From: Actinoallomurus bryophytorum
GTDB lineage: Bacteria; Actinomycetota; Actinomycetes; Streptosporangiales; Streptosporangiaceae
Direction of reading: 5' to 3'
Length of the DNA: 64,000 bases
Assembly (NCBI RefSeq): GCF_006716425.1
Contig: NZ_VFOZ01000001.1
Coordinates: forward strand, 5,394,001 to 5,458,000
Below the pieces are notes generated by a model, which was given only the letters and a program-made list of their open reading frames with translations, was not told the DNA's origin and ran no database searches. The translations under genes and the position numbers were made by a program. Below, piece after piece: positions 46,384 to 56,505 of this stretch. Each line of letters begins with the position of its first letter. Position 1 is the first letter of the stretch.

Positions 46384-47178
46384 TCAGTCCTCCGTCGGGT
46401 ACTTCGGCGGGAGTACGCGCTGGGCCGCCGCGTGGATGCGGTCGACGTCCACCGAGGTGAGGATCTTGGGGCGGCGGCGCAGGTAGTTGCGGGCACGCGC
46501 GCCGGCGTACACGTCGACCTCGCGGACCATCAGGACCTTCCAGGAGATGGCCGGGCCGTAGATGGCCATCGACGGCTGCACCGGCACCTCGTACCCGAGC
46601 GCATCGCTGATCAGGCTGCTGGCCTGGTCGGCCTCCCAGCGCGCCTCGTCGAGGTCGGTCTTCTTGTTGAAGGGGCCGAGGAACAGCTTGCGGTGCGACA
46701 TCGCGCGTACGGGGAGGCGCTTGTCCCACTTTTCGGAGTCGATCGCGTACACCCCGGTGGGCCCGATGACCAGGTGGTCGATCTGCCCGTCACTGGCGCC
46801 TTCCTCGTCCTGGGGGACGGCGCGTGCGTGCAGGGTGCGGTAGCCGGCCTTCTCCATGCCGCGGAGCTGCCGCTCCGTCTTGCGCTCGGCCATCGAGGGT
46901 TTGCGCCATGCCTCGACGGCGGACTCCTTGCGGCCCTTCAGCGCGACGTCCCCGATCACGACCAGGATCGCGACGATGAGGCCGACGGGGAGGTTGATGA
47001 GGATCGCGACCAGCAGGCCGAGAGCCAGTGCGGCGACCGCCCGGCGGATCCATCTCTGGACCTGGGGGTCACCGATCATGTCGCCGTACGTCTCCTCCTT
47101 GGGACGTTCGAACGGGCTCTCCTCCGCGGGTCGCTCGTCGTCGCGTGTGGAGGTCTGTGTGGACGTATCCCGCTCCAT
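46384..47178 (-). CDS. NERD-domain membrane protein
   Basis: The 264-aa protein has an acidic N-terminal stretch, a hydrophobic segment (AALALGLLVAILINLPVGLIVAILVVIG), and a nuclease-related domain: ERQLRGMEKAGYRTLHARAV, QIDHLVIGPTGVYAIDSEKWD with the nuclease-like Asp/Glu/Lys residues, and WQAD-like text. Function unknown; NERD is often nuclease-like. ATG 47178 has GGAG 8 bases upstream. It is divergent from the amidase. Confidence 0.85.
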   Translation of the reverse strand: MERDTSTQTSTRDDERPAEESPFERPKEETYGDMIGDPQVQRWIRRAVAALALGLLVAILINLPVGLIVAILVVIGDVALKGRKESAVEAWRKPSMAERKTERQLRGMEKAGYRTLHARAVPQDEEGASDGQIDHLVIGPTGVYAIDSEKWDKRLPVRAMSHRKLFLGPFNKKTDLDEARWEADQASSLISDALGYEVPVQPSMAIYGPAISWKVLMVREVDVYAGARARNYLRRRPKILTSVDVDRIHAAAQRVLPPKYPTED

Positions 47179-47381
47179 TATCGACACTCCGTGCTTGATC
47201 GACAGCAGCACACATGATCTTCCGTAAGAAGCGTAACGAGCCGCCGCGCCGAGTGCCTAGCCGTGTCGGGATGACACTTTTGTCCCCCCGCTCGGGTGAT
47301 TCACGTCACGCGTGCGGGGTAGATTTCCCATCGTCCCCCACGGTCGCCGTGCAACTTTCAGTGGGCGTACCGTCTTCACTT

Positions 47382-48791
47382 GTGACGCAAATTCATGACC
47401 TCAGTGCACGGGAGCAAGCCGCCGCCATCCGCGACCGCGAACTCTCGCCCGTCGACATCACCGAACACTACCTGAATCGCATCGACCGACTGAGCGAACA
47501 GGTCGGCGCCTACGTCACGGTCACCGCCGATATCGCCCGTGAGCAGGCGAAAGCGGCCGAGAAGGCCGTCATGCAGGGCGAGTCGGCACCCCTGCTCGGA
47601 GTGCCCGTCCCCATCAAGGATTTGAACATGGTGAAGGACGTGCCGATGACGCTCGGCTCGTCCGTGTACGACGATTTCCAGGGATTCGCCGACGACCATG
47701 TCGTCACGTTCCTCCGCGAGGCGGGCACGATTCTTCTCGGCAAGACCAATACACCGGAATTCGGTCTGCCCTGTTATACCGAAAACGGCGTCGCGCCGCC
47801 CGCGCGCACTCCCTGGGACCTGTCCCGCTCCGCGGGCGGGTCGAGCGGAGGAGCCGCCGCCGCGGTCGCCTCCGGCCTCGCGCCGATGGCGCAGGGCAGC
47901 GACGGCGGCGGGTCGATCCGCATCCCCTCCAGCGTCTGCGGACTCTTCGGGATCAAGCCGACCCGGGGGCGCGTCAGCCACGGCCCGATCGTCCCGGATC
48001 TGACCGGGCTTTCCACCAACGGCCCGATCGCCCGAAATGTCCGCGACGCCGCGCTGATGCTCGACATCATCGCCAAGAACATGCCGGGTGATATGTATCA
48101 CGCCGCACCGCAGGACGGGACCTTCCTGGAGGCGGCCGAGCGCGAACCGGGCCGGCTGCGGATCGCCCGCAGTGTGGCCTCCCCGGTCCCGGGCGCGGAG
48201 GTGCACCCCGACTGCCTCGCCGCCTACGACGCCGCGACCGAGCTTCTCACCGAGCTGGGCCACGAGGTCGAAGAGCTCGACCTGCCCTTCGACGAGACCC
48301 TGGTGCCGCACTTCGAGACGCTGTGGGCCGCCATGGCGACGCTCACCCCCGTGGCGCCCGACCGCGAGGAGCGCCTGCTGCCGCTGACCCGCTGGCTTCG
48401 TGAGCGCGGCAAGGCCGTGACCGCGCCGGAGCTGTTCGCGGCGCAGGCGTCGCTGCAGCTCGCGGTGCGCCTGGCGATGCCGGTCACGAACCGGTACGAC
48501 GTCATCCTGCACCCGACACTCGCCCAGCCGCCGGTGCCGATCGGCTACTTCGACGGCGTCACGCCCGAGGAGAACTTCGAGCGGCAGAAGCGCTTCACTC
48601 CCTACACGTCGCTGTACAACGTGAGCGGCCAGCCCGCCGTGAGCGTCCCGCTGCACTGGACCAAGGCGGGCCTGCCCATCGGTGTCATGCTCGTCGGAAG
48701 GATGAACGCCGAGGCGACCCTCATCTCCCTGTCCGCTCAGCTCGAGGCCGCGCGCCCGTGGGCGGACCGGCACCCGCCGATTTGGGACTGA
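47382..48791 (+). CDS. Amidase (amidase signature family)
   Basis: The protein (about 469 aa) has the catalytic Lys in GVPVPIKDLNMVK and the two Ser of the Ser-cisSer-Lys triad in SAGGSSGGAAAAVASGLAP and QGSDGGGSIRIPSS. It hydrolyses amides; it is a cytoplasmic enzyme of unknown substrate, and aryl-acyl amidases and GatA are relatives. I place the start at GTG 47382: no ribosome binding site is seen, but TACCGT (47368-47373) fits a -10 box and would make a leaderless message. Longer frames begin at 47214 and add a non-conserved extension. Confidence 0.9.
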   Translation: MTQIHDLSAREQAAAIRDRELSPVDITEHYLNRIDRLSEQVGAYVTVTADIAREQAKAAEKAVMQGESAPLLGVPVPIKDLNMVKDVPMTLGSSVYDDFQGFADDHVVTFLREAGTILLGKTNTPEFGLPCYTENGVAPPARTPWDLSRSAGGSSGGAAAAVASGLAPMAQGSDGGGSIRIPSSVCGLFGIKPTRGRVSHGPIVPDLTGLSTNGPIARNVRDAALMLDIIAKNMPGDMYHAAPQDGTFLEAAEREPGRLRIARSVASPVPGAEVHPDCLAAYDAATELLTELGHEVEELDLPFDETLVPHFETLWAAMATLTPVAPDREERLLPLTRWLRERGKAVTAPELFAAQASLQLAVRLAMPVTNRYDVILHPTLAQPPVPIGYFDGVTPEENFERQKRFTPYTSLYNVSGQPAVSVPLHWTKAGLPIGVMLVGRMNAEATLISLSAQLEAARPWADRHPPIWD

Positions 48792-48830
48792 CGTCGATTT
48801 GAGACCGGCACTGCGGGCATCGTTGACACC

Positions 48831-50861
48831 GTGAACGATCTCAACGAGCTGGCCGCCGCGTACGGCGTCGAGACCTCCTACACCGACTGGCGGAGGCGAC
48901 CGGCGAACGTCCCACCCGACACGATCAGGGCGGTGCTGACCGCACTGGGTGCGGACGTCTCCTCCGCCGATGCCGTACGCGCGGAGCTGGAGCGGCTCCG
49001 CGTCGAACGGGAGACCCGTCTCCTGCCTCCGGTCGTCGTCGCGTACGCGGGAGAGGACCTCCCGGCGCCGGCAGGCGCCGACCTGCGGGTCGGGCTCGCC
49101 GGCGGCGGCGAGATCGCCCTCGTCCCGGTCGGCCGGGACGGGAGCCACCGGCTCCCCGCCGACCTCCCCCTCGGCGACCACACGATCCACGCGCGGCGCG
49201 GCGACCGCACGGAAAGCGTCCCGCTGCTCGTCGTGCCCGCACGTGCCCCCGATCCGGGCCGGCGCGCGTGGGGCTTCATGGCGCAGCTCTACTCGGTGCG
49301 CTCACGCGGCTCGTGGGGGCTCGGCGACCTGGCCGACCTCCGCGCCCTGACGAGCTGGAGCGGGCAGGACCTCGGCGCGGGATTCGTCCTGGTCAACCCG
49401 TTGCACGCGGGTGAGCCGTCACCGCCGATCCGCCCGTCGCCGTACCTGCCGATGAGCCGTCGCTTCACCAGCCCGCTGTACCTGCGCCCGCAGGACGTGC
49501 CCGAGTACGCCGCGGCCGACCCGGAGGTACGCCGCCGGGTGGACGAGCTCGCCGGCCCGGTACGGACACGCGACCACACTCTCGACGAGCTCGACCGGGA
49601 CGCGGTGTGGACCGCCAAGGGCGCGGCGCTGGAGCTGCTGTACGACCAGCCACGCACGGCCGGCCGCGCCTCGGCCTACGAGGCGTTCCGCGATCGGGAG
49701 GGCGCCGCACTGACGGCGTTCGCGACCTGGTGCGCGCTCGCCGAGGCCCACGGCGCCGACTGGCGCAGGTGGCCGTCCGCGTTGCGCGACCCCGAATCGG
49801 CCGCGGTGGCCGCCGAACGCGACCGCCTCGCGCCACGAGTCGAGTTCCACGCCTGGCTGCAGTGGCTGCTCGACGAGCAGCTCGGCGCGGTGCAGGCGGC
49901 GGCACGTACGGCGGGCATGCCGATCGGAGTGATCCACGACCTCGCCGTCGGGGTGGACCCGGGCGGCGCGGACGCGTGGGCGTACCAGGACCTGTTCGCC
50001 CAGGGCATCACGGTCGGGGCCCCGCCGGACGCGTTCAACCAGCTCGGCCAGGGCTGGGGCCAGCCTCCGTGGCACCCGCAACGGCTCGCGGCCTCGGGCT
50101 ACGCGCCGTACCGCGAGATGCTGCGGCACGTCCTGCGGCACGCGGGCGGCGTGCGCCTCGACCACGCGATGCAGGTGTTCCGCCTGTGGTGGGTGCCGGA
50201 GGGCGCCCCGGCCTCCGAGGGCACGTATGTCGCCTATCCGCACGACGAGATGCTCGGCGTGCTGCTGTACGAGGCCCACCGGGCCGGCGCGGTCGTCGTC
50301 GGCGAGGACCTGGGCACGGTCGAGGACTACATGCGCGAGGTGTTCGCGGACCGTGGCGTCTTCGGGACGTCCATGGCCTGGTTCGAACGCGACTCCGGAG
50401 GAGCGCCGCTGGCGCCGGCGAAGTGGCGGGAGCTCTGCCTGGCGACGGTCGGCACGCACGACATGCCACCGATCGAGGGATTCCTGAACGGCGACCACAT
50501 CGCCCTGCGCGAACGCCTGGGCCTGCTGACCCGCCCGGCCGCCGAGGAGTACGCGGAGCTCGAACGCTGGCTGCGGGAGTGGCGTGACCTGCTGGCCTCA
50601 CTCGACCTGGACCCGTCCGGCATGACCGCGGCCCTGCATGCCTTCCTCGCACGGACACCGTCGCGCCTGGTCGGGGTCTCCCTGGCGGACGCGGTGGGAG
50701 AACGCCGCACCCAGAACCAGCCCGGCACGACGGATGAGTACCCGAACTGGCGCGTCCCCCTGGCCGACGCCGAGGGCCACCCGGTCCTGCTCGACGACCT
50801 TCCGTCCAACCCGCGTCTGCGCGCCGCCATCGAGGCCGTACGCTCCCTGCCTCCGGGCTGA
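48831..50861 (+). CDS. malQ: 4-alpha-glucanotransferase (amylomaltase)
   Basis: MalQ transfers glucan chains between maltodextrins in GH77 metabolism. The 676-aa protein has an N-terminal non-catalytic domain of about 140 residues (DLNELAAAYGVETSYTDW), then AWGFMAQLYSVRSRGSWGLGDL. The catalytic blocks follow: VRLDHAMQVFRLWWVPEG (nucleophile Asp), VVVGEDLGTVEDYM (acid-base Glu) and TVGTHDMPPIEGFL (stabilising Asp). GTG at 48831 is 39 bases after the amidase stop. It is followed by a convergent gene. Confidence 0.93.
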   Translation: MNDLNELAAAYGVETSYTDWRRRPANVPPDTIRAVLTALGADVSSADAVRAELERLRVERETRLLPPVVVAYAGEDLPAPAGADLRVGLAGGGEIALVPVGRDGSHRLPADLPLGDHTIHARRGDRTESVPLLVVPARAPDPGRRAWGFMAQLYSVRSRGSWGLGDLADLRALTSWSGQDLGAGFVLVNPLHAGEPSPPIRPSPYLPMSRRFTSPLYLRPQDVPEYAAADPEVRRRVDELAGPVRTRDHTLDELDRDAVWTAKGAALELLYDQPRTAGRASAYEAFRDREGAALTAFATWCALAEAHGADWRRWPSALRDPESAAVAAERDRLAPRVEFHAWLQWLLDEQLGAVQAAARTAGMPIGVIHDLAVGVDPGGADAWAYQDLFAQGITVGAPPDAFNQLGQGWGQPPWHPQRLAASGYAPYREMLRHVLRHAGGVRLDHAMQVFRLWWVPEGAPASEGTYVAYPHDEMLGVLLYEAHRAGAVVVGEDLGTVEDYMREVFADRGVFGTSMAWFERDSGGAPLAPAKWRELCLATVGTHDMPPIEGFLNGDHIALRERLGLLTRPAAEEYAELERWLREWRDLLASLDLDPSGMTAALHAFLARTPSRLVGVSLADAVGERRTQNQPGTTDEYPNWRVPLADAEGHPVLLDDLPSNPRLRAAIEAVRSLPPG

Positions 50862-50888
50862 GATCCCGGCACGGGCGGAGACGCGCGG

Positions 50889-51908
50889 CTACTTCGCCAG
50901 GATCCGTACGAGGTGGTCGGCGACGTCGTGCAGCAGGGTGTCGGGCACGATCTCATGGCCGGCCGCGGTCGAGACGAGCTCCGGCAGACCGGGCAGGGGA
51001 TAGTCCGCGGCCTCTCCCGCGACGCGTTCGCCGAGCGGCAGGCGGCCCAGTGAGGTGCGGGTGCGGGACCAGGCGTCCGAGACCTCTTCGGGGTTGGGCA
51101 CGCCGAAGCCGTGACCGACCGGAGCCGCGTGCCGCAGGCGTACGACGGCGCTCTCGGCGAACTCATGGGCCAGCCGGCCGCGTTCGGACAGGGACGCACG
51201 TGCGTCGGGCTCGATCCGCGTCATGACGTCGCAGGGCGTACGGCAGGTCGCCGCGCAGGTGCACAGCGCCGAGGCGAGCGTGCTGTGCTGCCGGTCCAGG
51301 TAGTTGCGCCAGCCCGGTCCCGGCTCGCGCGCGACGCGCAGGGCGCGTTCGGCGGCGGACTGCTGGGGGCGGGTGAGGGAACAGTCACGTGGCCGGCTCG
51401 TGCCGCCGGTGACGCCGAAGCGGCTGCCGGCGCCCGTGAGCGACTCGGGCAGCAGCAGAGGGTCACCCGCGTGGCCGAGGACCGGCTCCCACGCGAGCAG
51501 CGGCAGGTACTCCGAGGCGATGTGCACCGCGGCGACCAGCGCCGCCATCTCGCGCCGGTGCCAGCGTGCCTGGATCACCTCGAGCAGGAGGGCGTACGCG
51601 GGGCGCAGTGTGCGCAGCGCCCCGCGGGAGCGTTCTTTGGCCGACTGCGGCATCCTGCTGGCCCGCGCGCGTGACAGCAGCGGCTCGGGCACCCGGTACG
51701 CGTCGACGAGCGGGTCGCCGGTGCGCTCGGGCATGCCGAAGTCCTCCGCGTCGAGGTCCAGCAGCCGTTGCCCGAACGAGCACATCAGCCGTACTTCGGC
51801 GGCGACCTCCTGCGGCAGGTCCGCCGCCCCCGCCTCGCACAGCGCGGCCAGATCGCCGAACGCGTAGCGCTGTGCGAGCGTCGTCAGAACCTCCCGGGCC
51901 GTTTCCAC
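50889..51908 (-). CDS. Conserved actinobacterial protein of unknown function
   Basis: The 339-aa protein is mostly helical (LTTLAQRYAFGDLAALCEAG, LLLEVIQARWHRREMAALVAA) with a Cys cluster CTCAATCRTPCDVM near residue 225. No family, membrane segment or signal peptide is recognised. The ATG has GGTGG a few bases upstream. It follows pepN by 51 bases, in the same direction, so it may be its operon partner. Confidence 0.65.
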   Translation of the reverse strand: METAREVLTTLAQRYAFGDLAALCEAGAADLPQEVAAEVRLMCSFGQRLLDLDAEDFGMPERTGDPLVDAYRVPEPLLSRARASRMPQSAKERSRGALRTLRPAYALLLEVIQARWHRREMAALVAAVHIASEYLPLLAWEPVLGHAGDPLLLPESLTGAGSRFGVTGGTSRPRDCSLTRPQQSAAERALRVAREPGPGWRNYLDRQHSTLASALCTCAATCRTPCDVMTRIEPDARASLSERGRLAHEFAESAVVRLRHAAPVGHGFGVPNPEEVSDAWSRTRTSLGRLPLGERVAGEAADYPLPGLPELVSTAAGHEIVPDTLLHDVADHLVRILAK

Positions 51909-51959
51909 CCGTTCACTCTGTCACGACGAAGCGCGGCAGACCCGCCCCAATCTGGTGAA

Positions 51960-54491
51960 TCAGCTCGCAGAACGGTCCTTGGCCTGCGCCCGCATCGCAC
52001 GGGAGACGCCGTCGCGGCCCTCGATCAGCAGCCGGTGCAGCGCCGGCGGCGGGTCCTGCTCCTCGAGGTAGGCGGTGGTGAGGTCCACCGTGCGCTGGTC
52101 GGTGACCAGGAACGGGTAGGCGACCTCGGCGAACGTGCTGGACATGTCACTGGACCACGACGTCCAGACCCGGCCGATCTCGGCGAAGTACTTTTCGACG
52201 TAGGGCACCAGGAGCTCGGTGTCGTCCACGTCGACCAGCCCGCCGAGGGTGGCGCGGAACACGGCGTTCGGCAGGTCGCCGGCGATGACGCGGTCCCACG
52301 CGGCGGCCTTGGCCTCCGCCGTCGGCACCGCCGCGCGGTCGCCCGCGGCGTGGCGCTCGCCCGCCGCGGTCGGGTCGCGCCGCAGCTCGGCGTCGATCTC
52401 CTCCTCGCCGGCGGCACCGCGCAGGACGAGGCGGCGCAGCAGACCCCAGCGCATGTCCGTGTCGATGACCAGACCGTCGAGGGAGACCGAGCCGTCCAGC
52501 AGCCCGCGGACGTAGTCCACGTGCTCCGGCGAGGCCGCCACCGACACGAACGCCTGGGCGTAGGTGAGCTGCCAGTCCGAGCCCGCCTCGGCCTCGGTCA
52601 TCAGGTCGTGCATCGCGTCGGCGAGCAGCTTGAAGCCGGTCTCGCGCCATGCCGGATCGGCGTACTGCCGCGTGGCCGTCCGCGCCTGCCGCAGCAGCGA
52701 CTGGGCCACCGACACGTCGGTGACGCCGCGGATGCCCGACAGCACGAGGCGTACGTAGTCGCGCGCGGCCACCTCGGCGTCGCGGCACATGTCCCACGCG
52801 GCGGACCAGCACAGCGCGCGGGGGAGTCCCTCGCCGATGTCGCCGATGCCGTCGATGAGGGTGGCGAACGAGTGGTCGTCGAGCCGGATCTTGGCGTAGG
52901 TGAGGTCGTCGTCGTTGACCAGCACCAGGTCGGGACGTGCCTCGCCGAGCAGGTCCGGCACCTCCGTACGGGCGCCGACGACGTCCAGCTCGACCCGCTT
53001 GCGCCGGACGATCCCCGCGTCGGTGCGGTCGTACAGGCCGATCGCGACGCGGTGCGAGCGCAGGGTCGGGTGTTCCTGCGGAGCCTCCTGCAGCACCGCG
53101 AACGACGTGAAGGTCCCATCGTCGCCGACCTCGTACGAGGGGCGCAGCGTGTTGACGCCGGCGGTCTCCAGCCACTCCTTCGACCAGGACGTCAGGTCCC
53201 GGCCGGAGGTCTCCTCCAGCGCGTCCAGCAGGTCCGACAGCGAGGTGTTGCCCCACGCGTGCCGGTCGAAGTAGCTGCGCACGCCGCTGATGAAGTTGTC
53301 GCGCCCGACGTAGGCGACGAGCTGCTTCAGGACGCTCGCGCCCTTGGCGTAGGTGATGCCGTCGAAGTTGACCTCGACCGCGCGGATGTCAGGAATGTCG
53401 GCGGAGATCGGGTGTGTCGACGGAAGCTGGTCCTGGCGGTACGCCCAGGTCTTCCACAGGTTCGCGAACGTCGTCCAGGCGCCGGTCCACTGGGTGGCCT
53501 CGGCCTCGCACATCACGCTCATGAACGTGGCGAACGACTCGTTCAGCCACAGGTCGTCCCACCAGCGCATGGTGACGAGGTCGCCGAACCACATGTGCGC
53601 CATCTCGTGCAGGATCGTCTCGGCGCGGCGCTCGTACGCGGCGTCGGTGACGCGGGACCGGAAGACGTAGTCCTCCAGGAACGTCACGCAGCCGGCGTTC
53701 TCCATCGCGCCCGCGTTGAACTCCGGCACGAAGAGCTGGTCGTACTTGTCGAACGGGTACGGCCGGGCGAAGGTCTTGCGGAAGAAGTCGAAGCCCTGCT
53801 TGGTGACCTCGAAGATCGCGTCCGCGTCGAAGTACTCGGCGAGGCTGGCGCGGCAGTAGGCGCCCAGCGGGATCGTCTGGTCCCCCTGGCGGTACTCGTC
53901 GCGTACGACGTGGTACGGCCCGGCCACCAGTGCGGTGATGTAAGTCGAGATGCCGGGCGTGGCCGGAAAGTGCCAGCGCCCGTCCTCGGATCGGTCCGCG
54001 GCGTTGTTGGTGATGATCTGCCAGTCGGCCGGCGCGGTCACGCTCAGCTCGAAGCGCGCCTTGAGGTCGGGCTGGTCGAAGCAGGTGTACATCCGGTGCG
54101 CGTCACACGTCTCGAACTGCGTGTACAGGTAGACCTGCTTGTCGACCGGGTCGACGAACCGGTGCAGTCCCTCGCCGGTACGGGAGTAGGTCGCGTCCGC
54201 GACCACGCGCAGTTCGTTGGTGGCGGTCAGTCGCGGAAGCGGGATACGGCCCTTGTCCGCGTCGTAGGAGCTCGCGTCGAGGCTCTGGCCGTTGAGGGTG
54301 ACCTCGCGGACCTTCGCCCCGTGCAGATCCACGAACGTCGAGCTACCGGGCTCCGCACAGCCGAACCTGATCGTGGTGTCCGAGACGAACGTCTCCGGTC
54401 CCGTCGTCAGGTCGAGATCGACGTTGTACGACTCGACGGTGAGCAGCCGGGCGCGGTCGCGCGCCTCTTCCCGCGTCAGGTTGCCAGCCAA
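51960..54491 (-). CDS. pepN: Aminopeptidase N (M1 zinc metallopeptidase)
   Basis: PepN removes N-terminal residues from peptides in the cytoplasm. The 843-aa protein has the substrate motif GAMENAG and the zinc motif HEMAHMWFGD near residue 294, with the third ligand Glu in WLNESFA. The C-terminal half is helical (ERAP1-like). I prefer the TTG start at 54491 (LAGNLTREEARDRARLL) because GGCGAGGAG lies five bases upstream and it gives the family N-terminus; ATG 54515 and the frame up to 54587 are alternatives. Confidence 0.92.
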   Translation of the reverse strand: MAGNLTREEARDRARLLTVESYNVDLDLTTGPETFVSDTTIRFGCAEPGSSTFVDLHGAKVREVTLNGQSLDASSYDADKGRIPLPRLTATNELRVVADATYSRTGEGLHRFVDPVDKQVYLYTQFETCDAHRMYTCFDQPDLKARFELSVTAPADWQIITNNAADRSEDGRWHFPATPGISTYITALVAGPYHVVRDEYRQGDQTIPLGAYCRASLAEYFDADAIFEVTKQGFDFFRKTFARPYPFDKYDQLFVPEFNAGAMENAGCVTFLEDYVFRSRVTDAAYERRAETILHEMAHMWFGDLVTMRWWDDLWLNESFATFMSVMCEAEATQWTGAWTTFANLWKTWAYRQDQLPSTHPISADIPDIRAVEVNFDGITYAKGASVLKQLVAYVGRDNFISGVRSYFDRHAWGNTSLSDLLDALEETSGRDLTSWSKEWLETAGVNTLRPSYEVGDDGTFTSFAVLQEAPQEHPTLRSHRVAIGLYDRTDAGIVRRKRVELDVVGARTEVPDLLGEARPDLVLVNDDDLTYAKIRLDDHSFATLIDGIGDIGEGLPRALCWSAAWDMCRDAEVAARDYVRLVLSGIRGVTDVSVAQSLLRQARTATRQYADPAWRETGFKLLADAMHDLMTEAEAGSDWQLTYAQAFVSVAASPEHVDYVRGLLDGSVSLDGLVIDTDMRWGLLRRLVLRGAAGEEEIDAELRRDPTAAGERHAAGDRAAVPTAEAKAAAWDRVIAGDLPNAVFRATLGGLVDVDDTELLVPYVEKYFAEIGRVWTSWSSDMSSTFAEVAYPFLVTDQRTVDLTTAYLEEQDPPPALHRLLIEGRDGVSRAMRAQAKDRSAS

Positions 54492-54705
54492 GTGAACTCC
54501 TCGCCTCGAACGCATAAATGCGACGTCATTGTCCGTCCCACCGTAAGGCCCGCTGGTGGGCGCAGGGAACGGCACGCTGCCCCACATCTAACCTGCCAGG
54601 AGGGGATCTTGGTCCAAACTCTCAGCAAACCCTAAGGTTGGAATGCCTCGGAGGATACGCGGGTTGCGCGAGAGAGAAACACCCCGAATCTCTTTGGAGG
54701 ATGCG

Positions 54706-55320
54706 GTGGCCGTCGCCGAACGCACGCCCGTGGATTTCTGGTTCGACCCCCGATGCCCGTGGGCCTGGATCACCTCACGGTGGATTCTCGAGGTGGAGAA
54801 GCTCCGCCCGATCGAGGTCCGCTGGCACGTCATGAGCCTCTCGGTGCTCAATGAGGGCCGGGACCTGTCGGAGCACTACCAAAAGTCCATGGCCGAGGCA
54901 TGGGGTCCGGTGCGCGTCTGCATCGCGGCACAGGAGAAGTACGGGACGCAGGTGCTCGGCAGCCTCTACACCGAGCTCGGCACACGCTTCCACAACGAGC
55001 AGGTGCCGCTGAGCCGAGAGGCGGTCGAGGACGCCCTGGAGGCGGCCGGGCTGGACCGAGCGCTCGCGGACGCGGCCGACACCGACCAGTACGACACGGC
55101 GCTGCGCGCCTCGCACAAAGACGGCATGGACCGGGTCGGCTACGAGGTCGGCACGCCGGTGATCTCGGTGGAGGGCGCGTCGTTCTTCGGCCCGGTCATC
55201 TCCCCGATCCCGCGCGGCGAGGCCGCCGCGAAGCTGTGGGACGGCGTACGCCTGGTCGCCGGGACGGACGGCTTCTTCGAGCTCAAGCGCAGCCGTACCC
55301 GCAAGCCGATCTTCGACTGA
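54706..55320 (+). CDS. DsbA-family disulphide/mycothiol-linked protein (Rv2466c-like)
   Basis: The 204-aa protein has a thioredoxin fold with active site CPWAW (DFWFDPRCPWAW), the hallmark of the Mycobacterium tuberculosis Rv2466c group (mycothiol-dependent oxidoreductase/nitroreductase). EQVPLSREAVEDALEAAGL and VGTPVISVEGASFFGPV follow; the GTP motif is the cis-Pro loop. Only the first Cys of the usual CPxC is present, a normal feature of this group. GTG 54706 has GGAGG five bases upstream; ATG 54643 lies upstream without such a site. It is convergent with the NiCoT gene. Confidence 0.88.
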   Translation: MAVAERTPVDFWFDPRCPWAWITSRWILEVEKLRPIEVRWHVMSLSVLNEGRDLSEHYQKSMAEAWGPVRVCIAAQEKYGTQVLGSLYTELGTRFHNEQVPLSREAVEDALEAAGLDRALADAADTDQYDTALRASHKDGMDRVGYEVGTPVISVEGASFFGPVISPIPRGEAAAKLWDGVRLVAGTDGFFELKRSRTRKPIFD

Positions 55321-55330
55321 TGGCCCGGGA

Positions 55331-55356
55331 GGCGGCCCTGACGGGGGAGGGCCGCC
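55331..55356. terminator. Bidirectional hairpin between convergent genes
   Basis: A perfect 9-bp stem (55331-55339 with 55348-55356) around an 8-base loop lies between the DsbA-like gene stop and the permease stop. Confidence 0.7.
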
Positions 55357-55365
55357 CTCGGCTCC

Positions 55366-56499
55366 TCAGCAGCCTTCGGAGTCGCGCAGGGCGGCCGACC
55401 AGCGCTGCTCGATGCGGCCGAACTTCCACACGGCCAGCGCGCCGACCCACATGACCAGCAGCACGCCGGTGATGACGAACCCGGCGGTGTTCAGGTCCAG
55501 GCCGGCGACCCAGTCCCAGAAGGTCCCGTGCAGGCCGAACCGGTCCTGGGCGACCTGCAGCAGCTCGGTTCCGCCGATGACGAAGGCGAACGCCACCGAG
55601 ACACCGGTCAGCACGATGTTGTAGAAGATCTTGCGCACGGGGTTGGAGAACGCCCAGCCGTACGCGAAGTTCATGAACGTGCCGTCGATGGTGTCCCACA
55701 GCGACATGCCGGCGGCGAAGATGATCGGCAGGCAGAGCACGGCGTACCAGGGCAGGGAGCTCGCGCTCGCCGCCGAGCCCGCGAGCGCGAGCAGGGCCAC
55801 CTCGGTCGCGGTGTCGAAGCCGAGCCCGAACAGGAAGCCCAGCGGGTACATCTGCCACGGCTTGGTGATCGCCCGGGTGAAGCGGCCGAGCAGGCGGTTC
55901 ATGAAACCGCGGTTGTTGAGCTGCTCCTCCAGCGCGGCCTCGTCGTAGACGCCGCTGCGCATCTCGCGGAAGACCTTGAGGATGCCGAGCAGGATCACCA
56001 GGTTGATGATGGCGATGACGCCGAGGAAGGTGCCCGAGACGGTCGGGCCGATCGTGCCGGTGATCGTGTGCAGGCCCGAGTGGTCATCGGAGATGCCGTT
56101 GGACAGCGCCTTGATGCCGAGGCCGAGCAGCACGCACGCGGTGAAGACCACCGAGGAGTGCCCGAGCGAGAACCAGAAGCCGACCGAGAGTGGCCGCTGA
56201 CCGTCGGACATGAGCTTGCGGGTGGTGTTGTCGATCGCCGCGAGGTGGTCGGCGTCGAACGCGTGCCGCATGCCGAGCGTGTACGCGGTCAGGGCGATCC
56301 CGACGCCGAACAGCTTTCCGTCGCCCAGGTGATAGTGGCCGGGAATGATGAGGAACAGCAGGAGTCCCCACCCGACCGCGTGCAGGAGCGCCACGAAACC
56401 GGTCATGCCGGCCAGCCGTCCCCATTCGGCCTGGCCGAGGCGTGTGCCGGAGCGTGGTCCTGGGTCTCCTGTGGCGGGAGCATCACGTCTGGGGGACAT
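55366..56499 (-). CDS. Nickel/cobalt permease, NiCoT (HoxN/HupN/NixA) family
   Basis: The 377-aa protein has about eight membrane segments and the NiCoT signatures RHAFDADHLAAIDN (HX4DH), LGHSSVVF, and GLGFDTATEVALL. It takes up Ni2+ or Co2+ at the cytoplasmic membrane. ATG 56499 gives MSPRRDAP; a longer frame to 56571 would run through the promoter. The upstream Nur-like box points to nickel as the main substrate rather than cobalt. Although cobalamin genes are in the window, no cobalamin riboswitch is present here. Confidence 0.92.
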   Translation of the reverse strand: MSPRRDAPATGDPGPRSGTRLGQAEWGRLAGMTGFVALLHAVGWGLLLFLIIPGHYHLGDGKLFGVGIALTAYTLGMRHAFDADHLAAIDNTTRKLMSDGQRPLSVGFWFSLGHSSVVFTACVLLGLGIKALSNGISDDHSGLHTITGTIGPTVSGTFLGVIAIINLVILLGILKVFREMRSGVYDEAALEEQLNNRGFMNRLLGRFTRAITKPWQMYPLGFLFGLGFDTATEVALLALAGSAASASSLPWYAVLCLPIIFAAGMSLWDTIDGTFMNFAYGWAFSNPVRKIFYNIVLTGVSVAFAFVIGGTELLQVAQDRFGLHGTFWDWVAGLDLNTAGFVITGVLLVMWVGALAVWKFGRIEQRWSAALRDSEGC

Positions 56500-56505
56500 G
56501 ACGCC

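Noticed and set aside
51768-54635. 955-codon forward frame opposite pepN, and a 621-codon forward frame opposite ilvD
   Set aside because: Both are antisense shadows; their translations are Arg/Val-rich and unlike any family, while the reverse genes are unmistakable.
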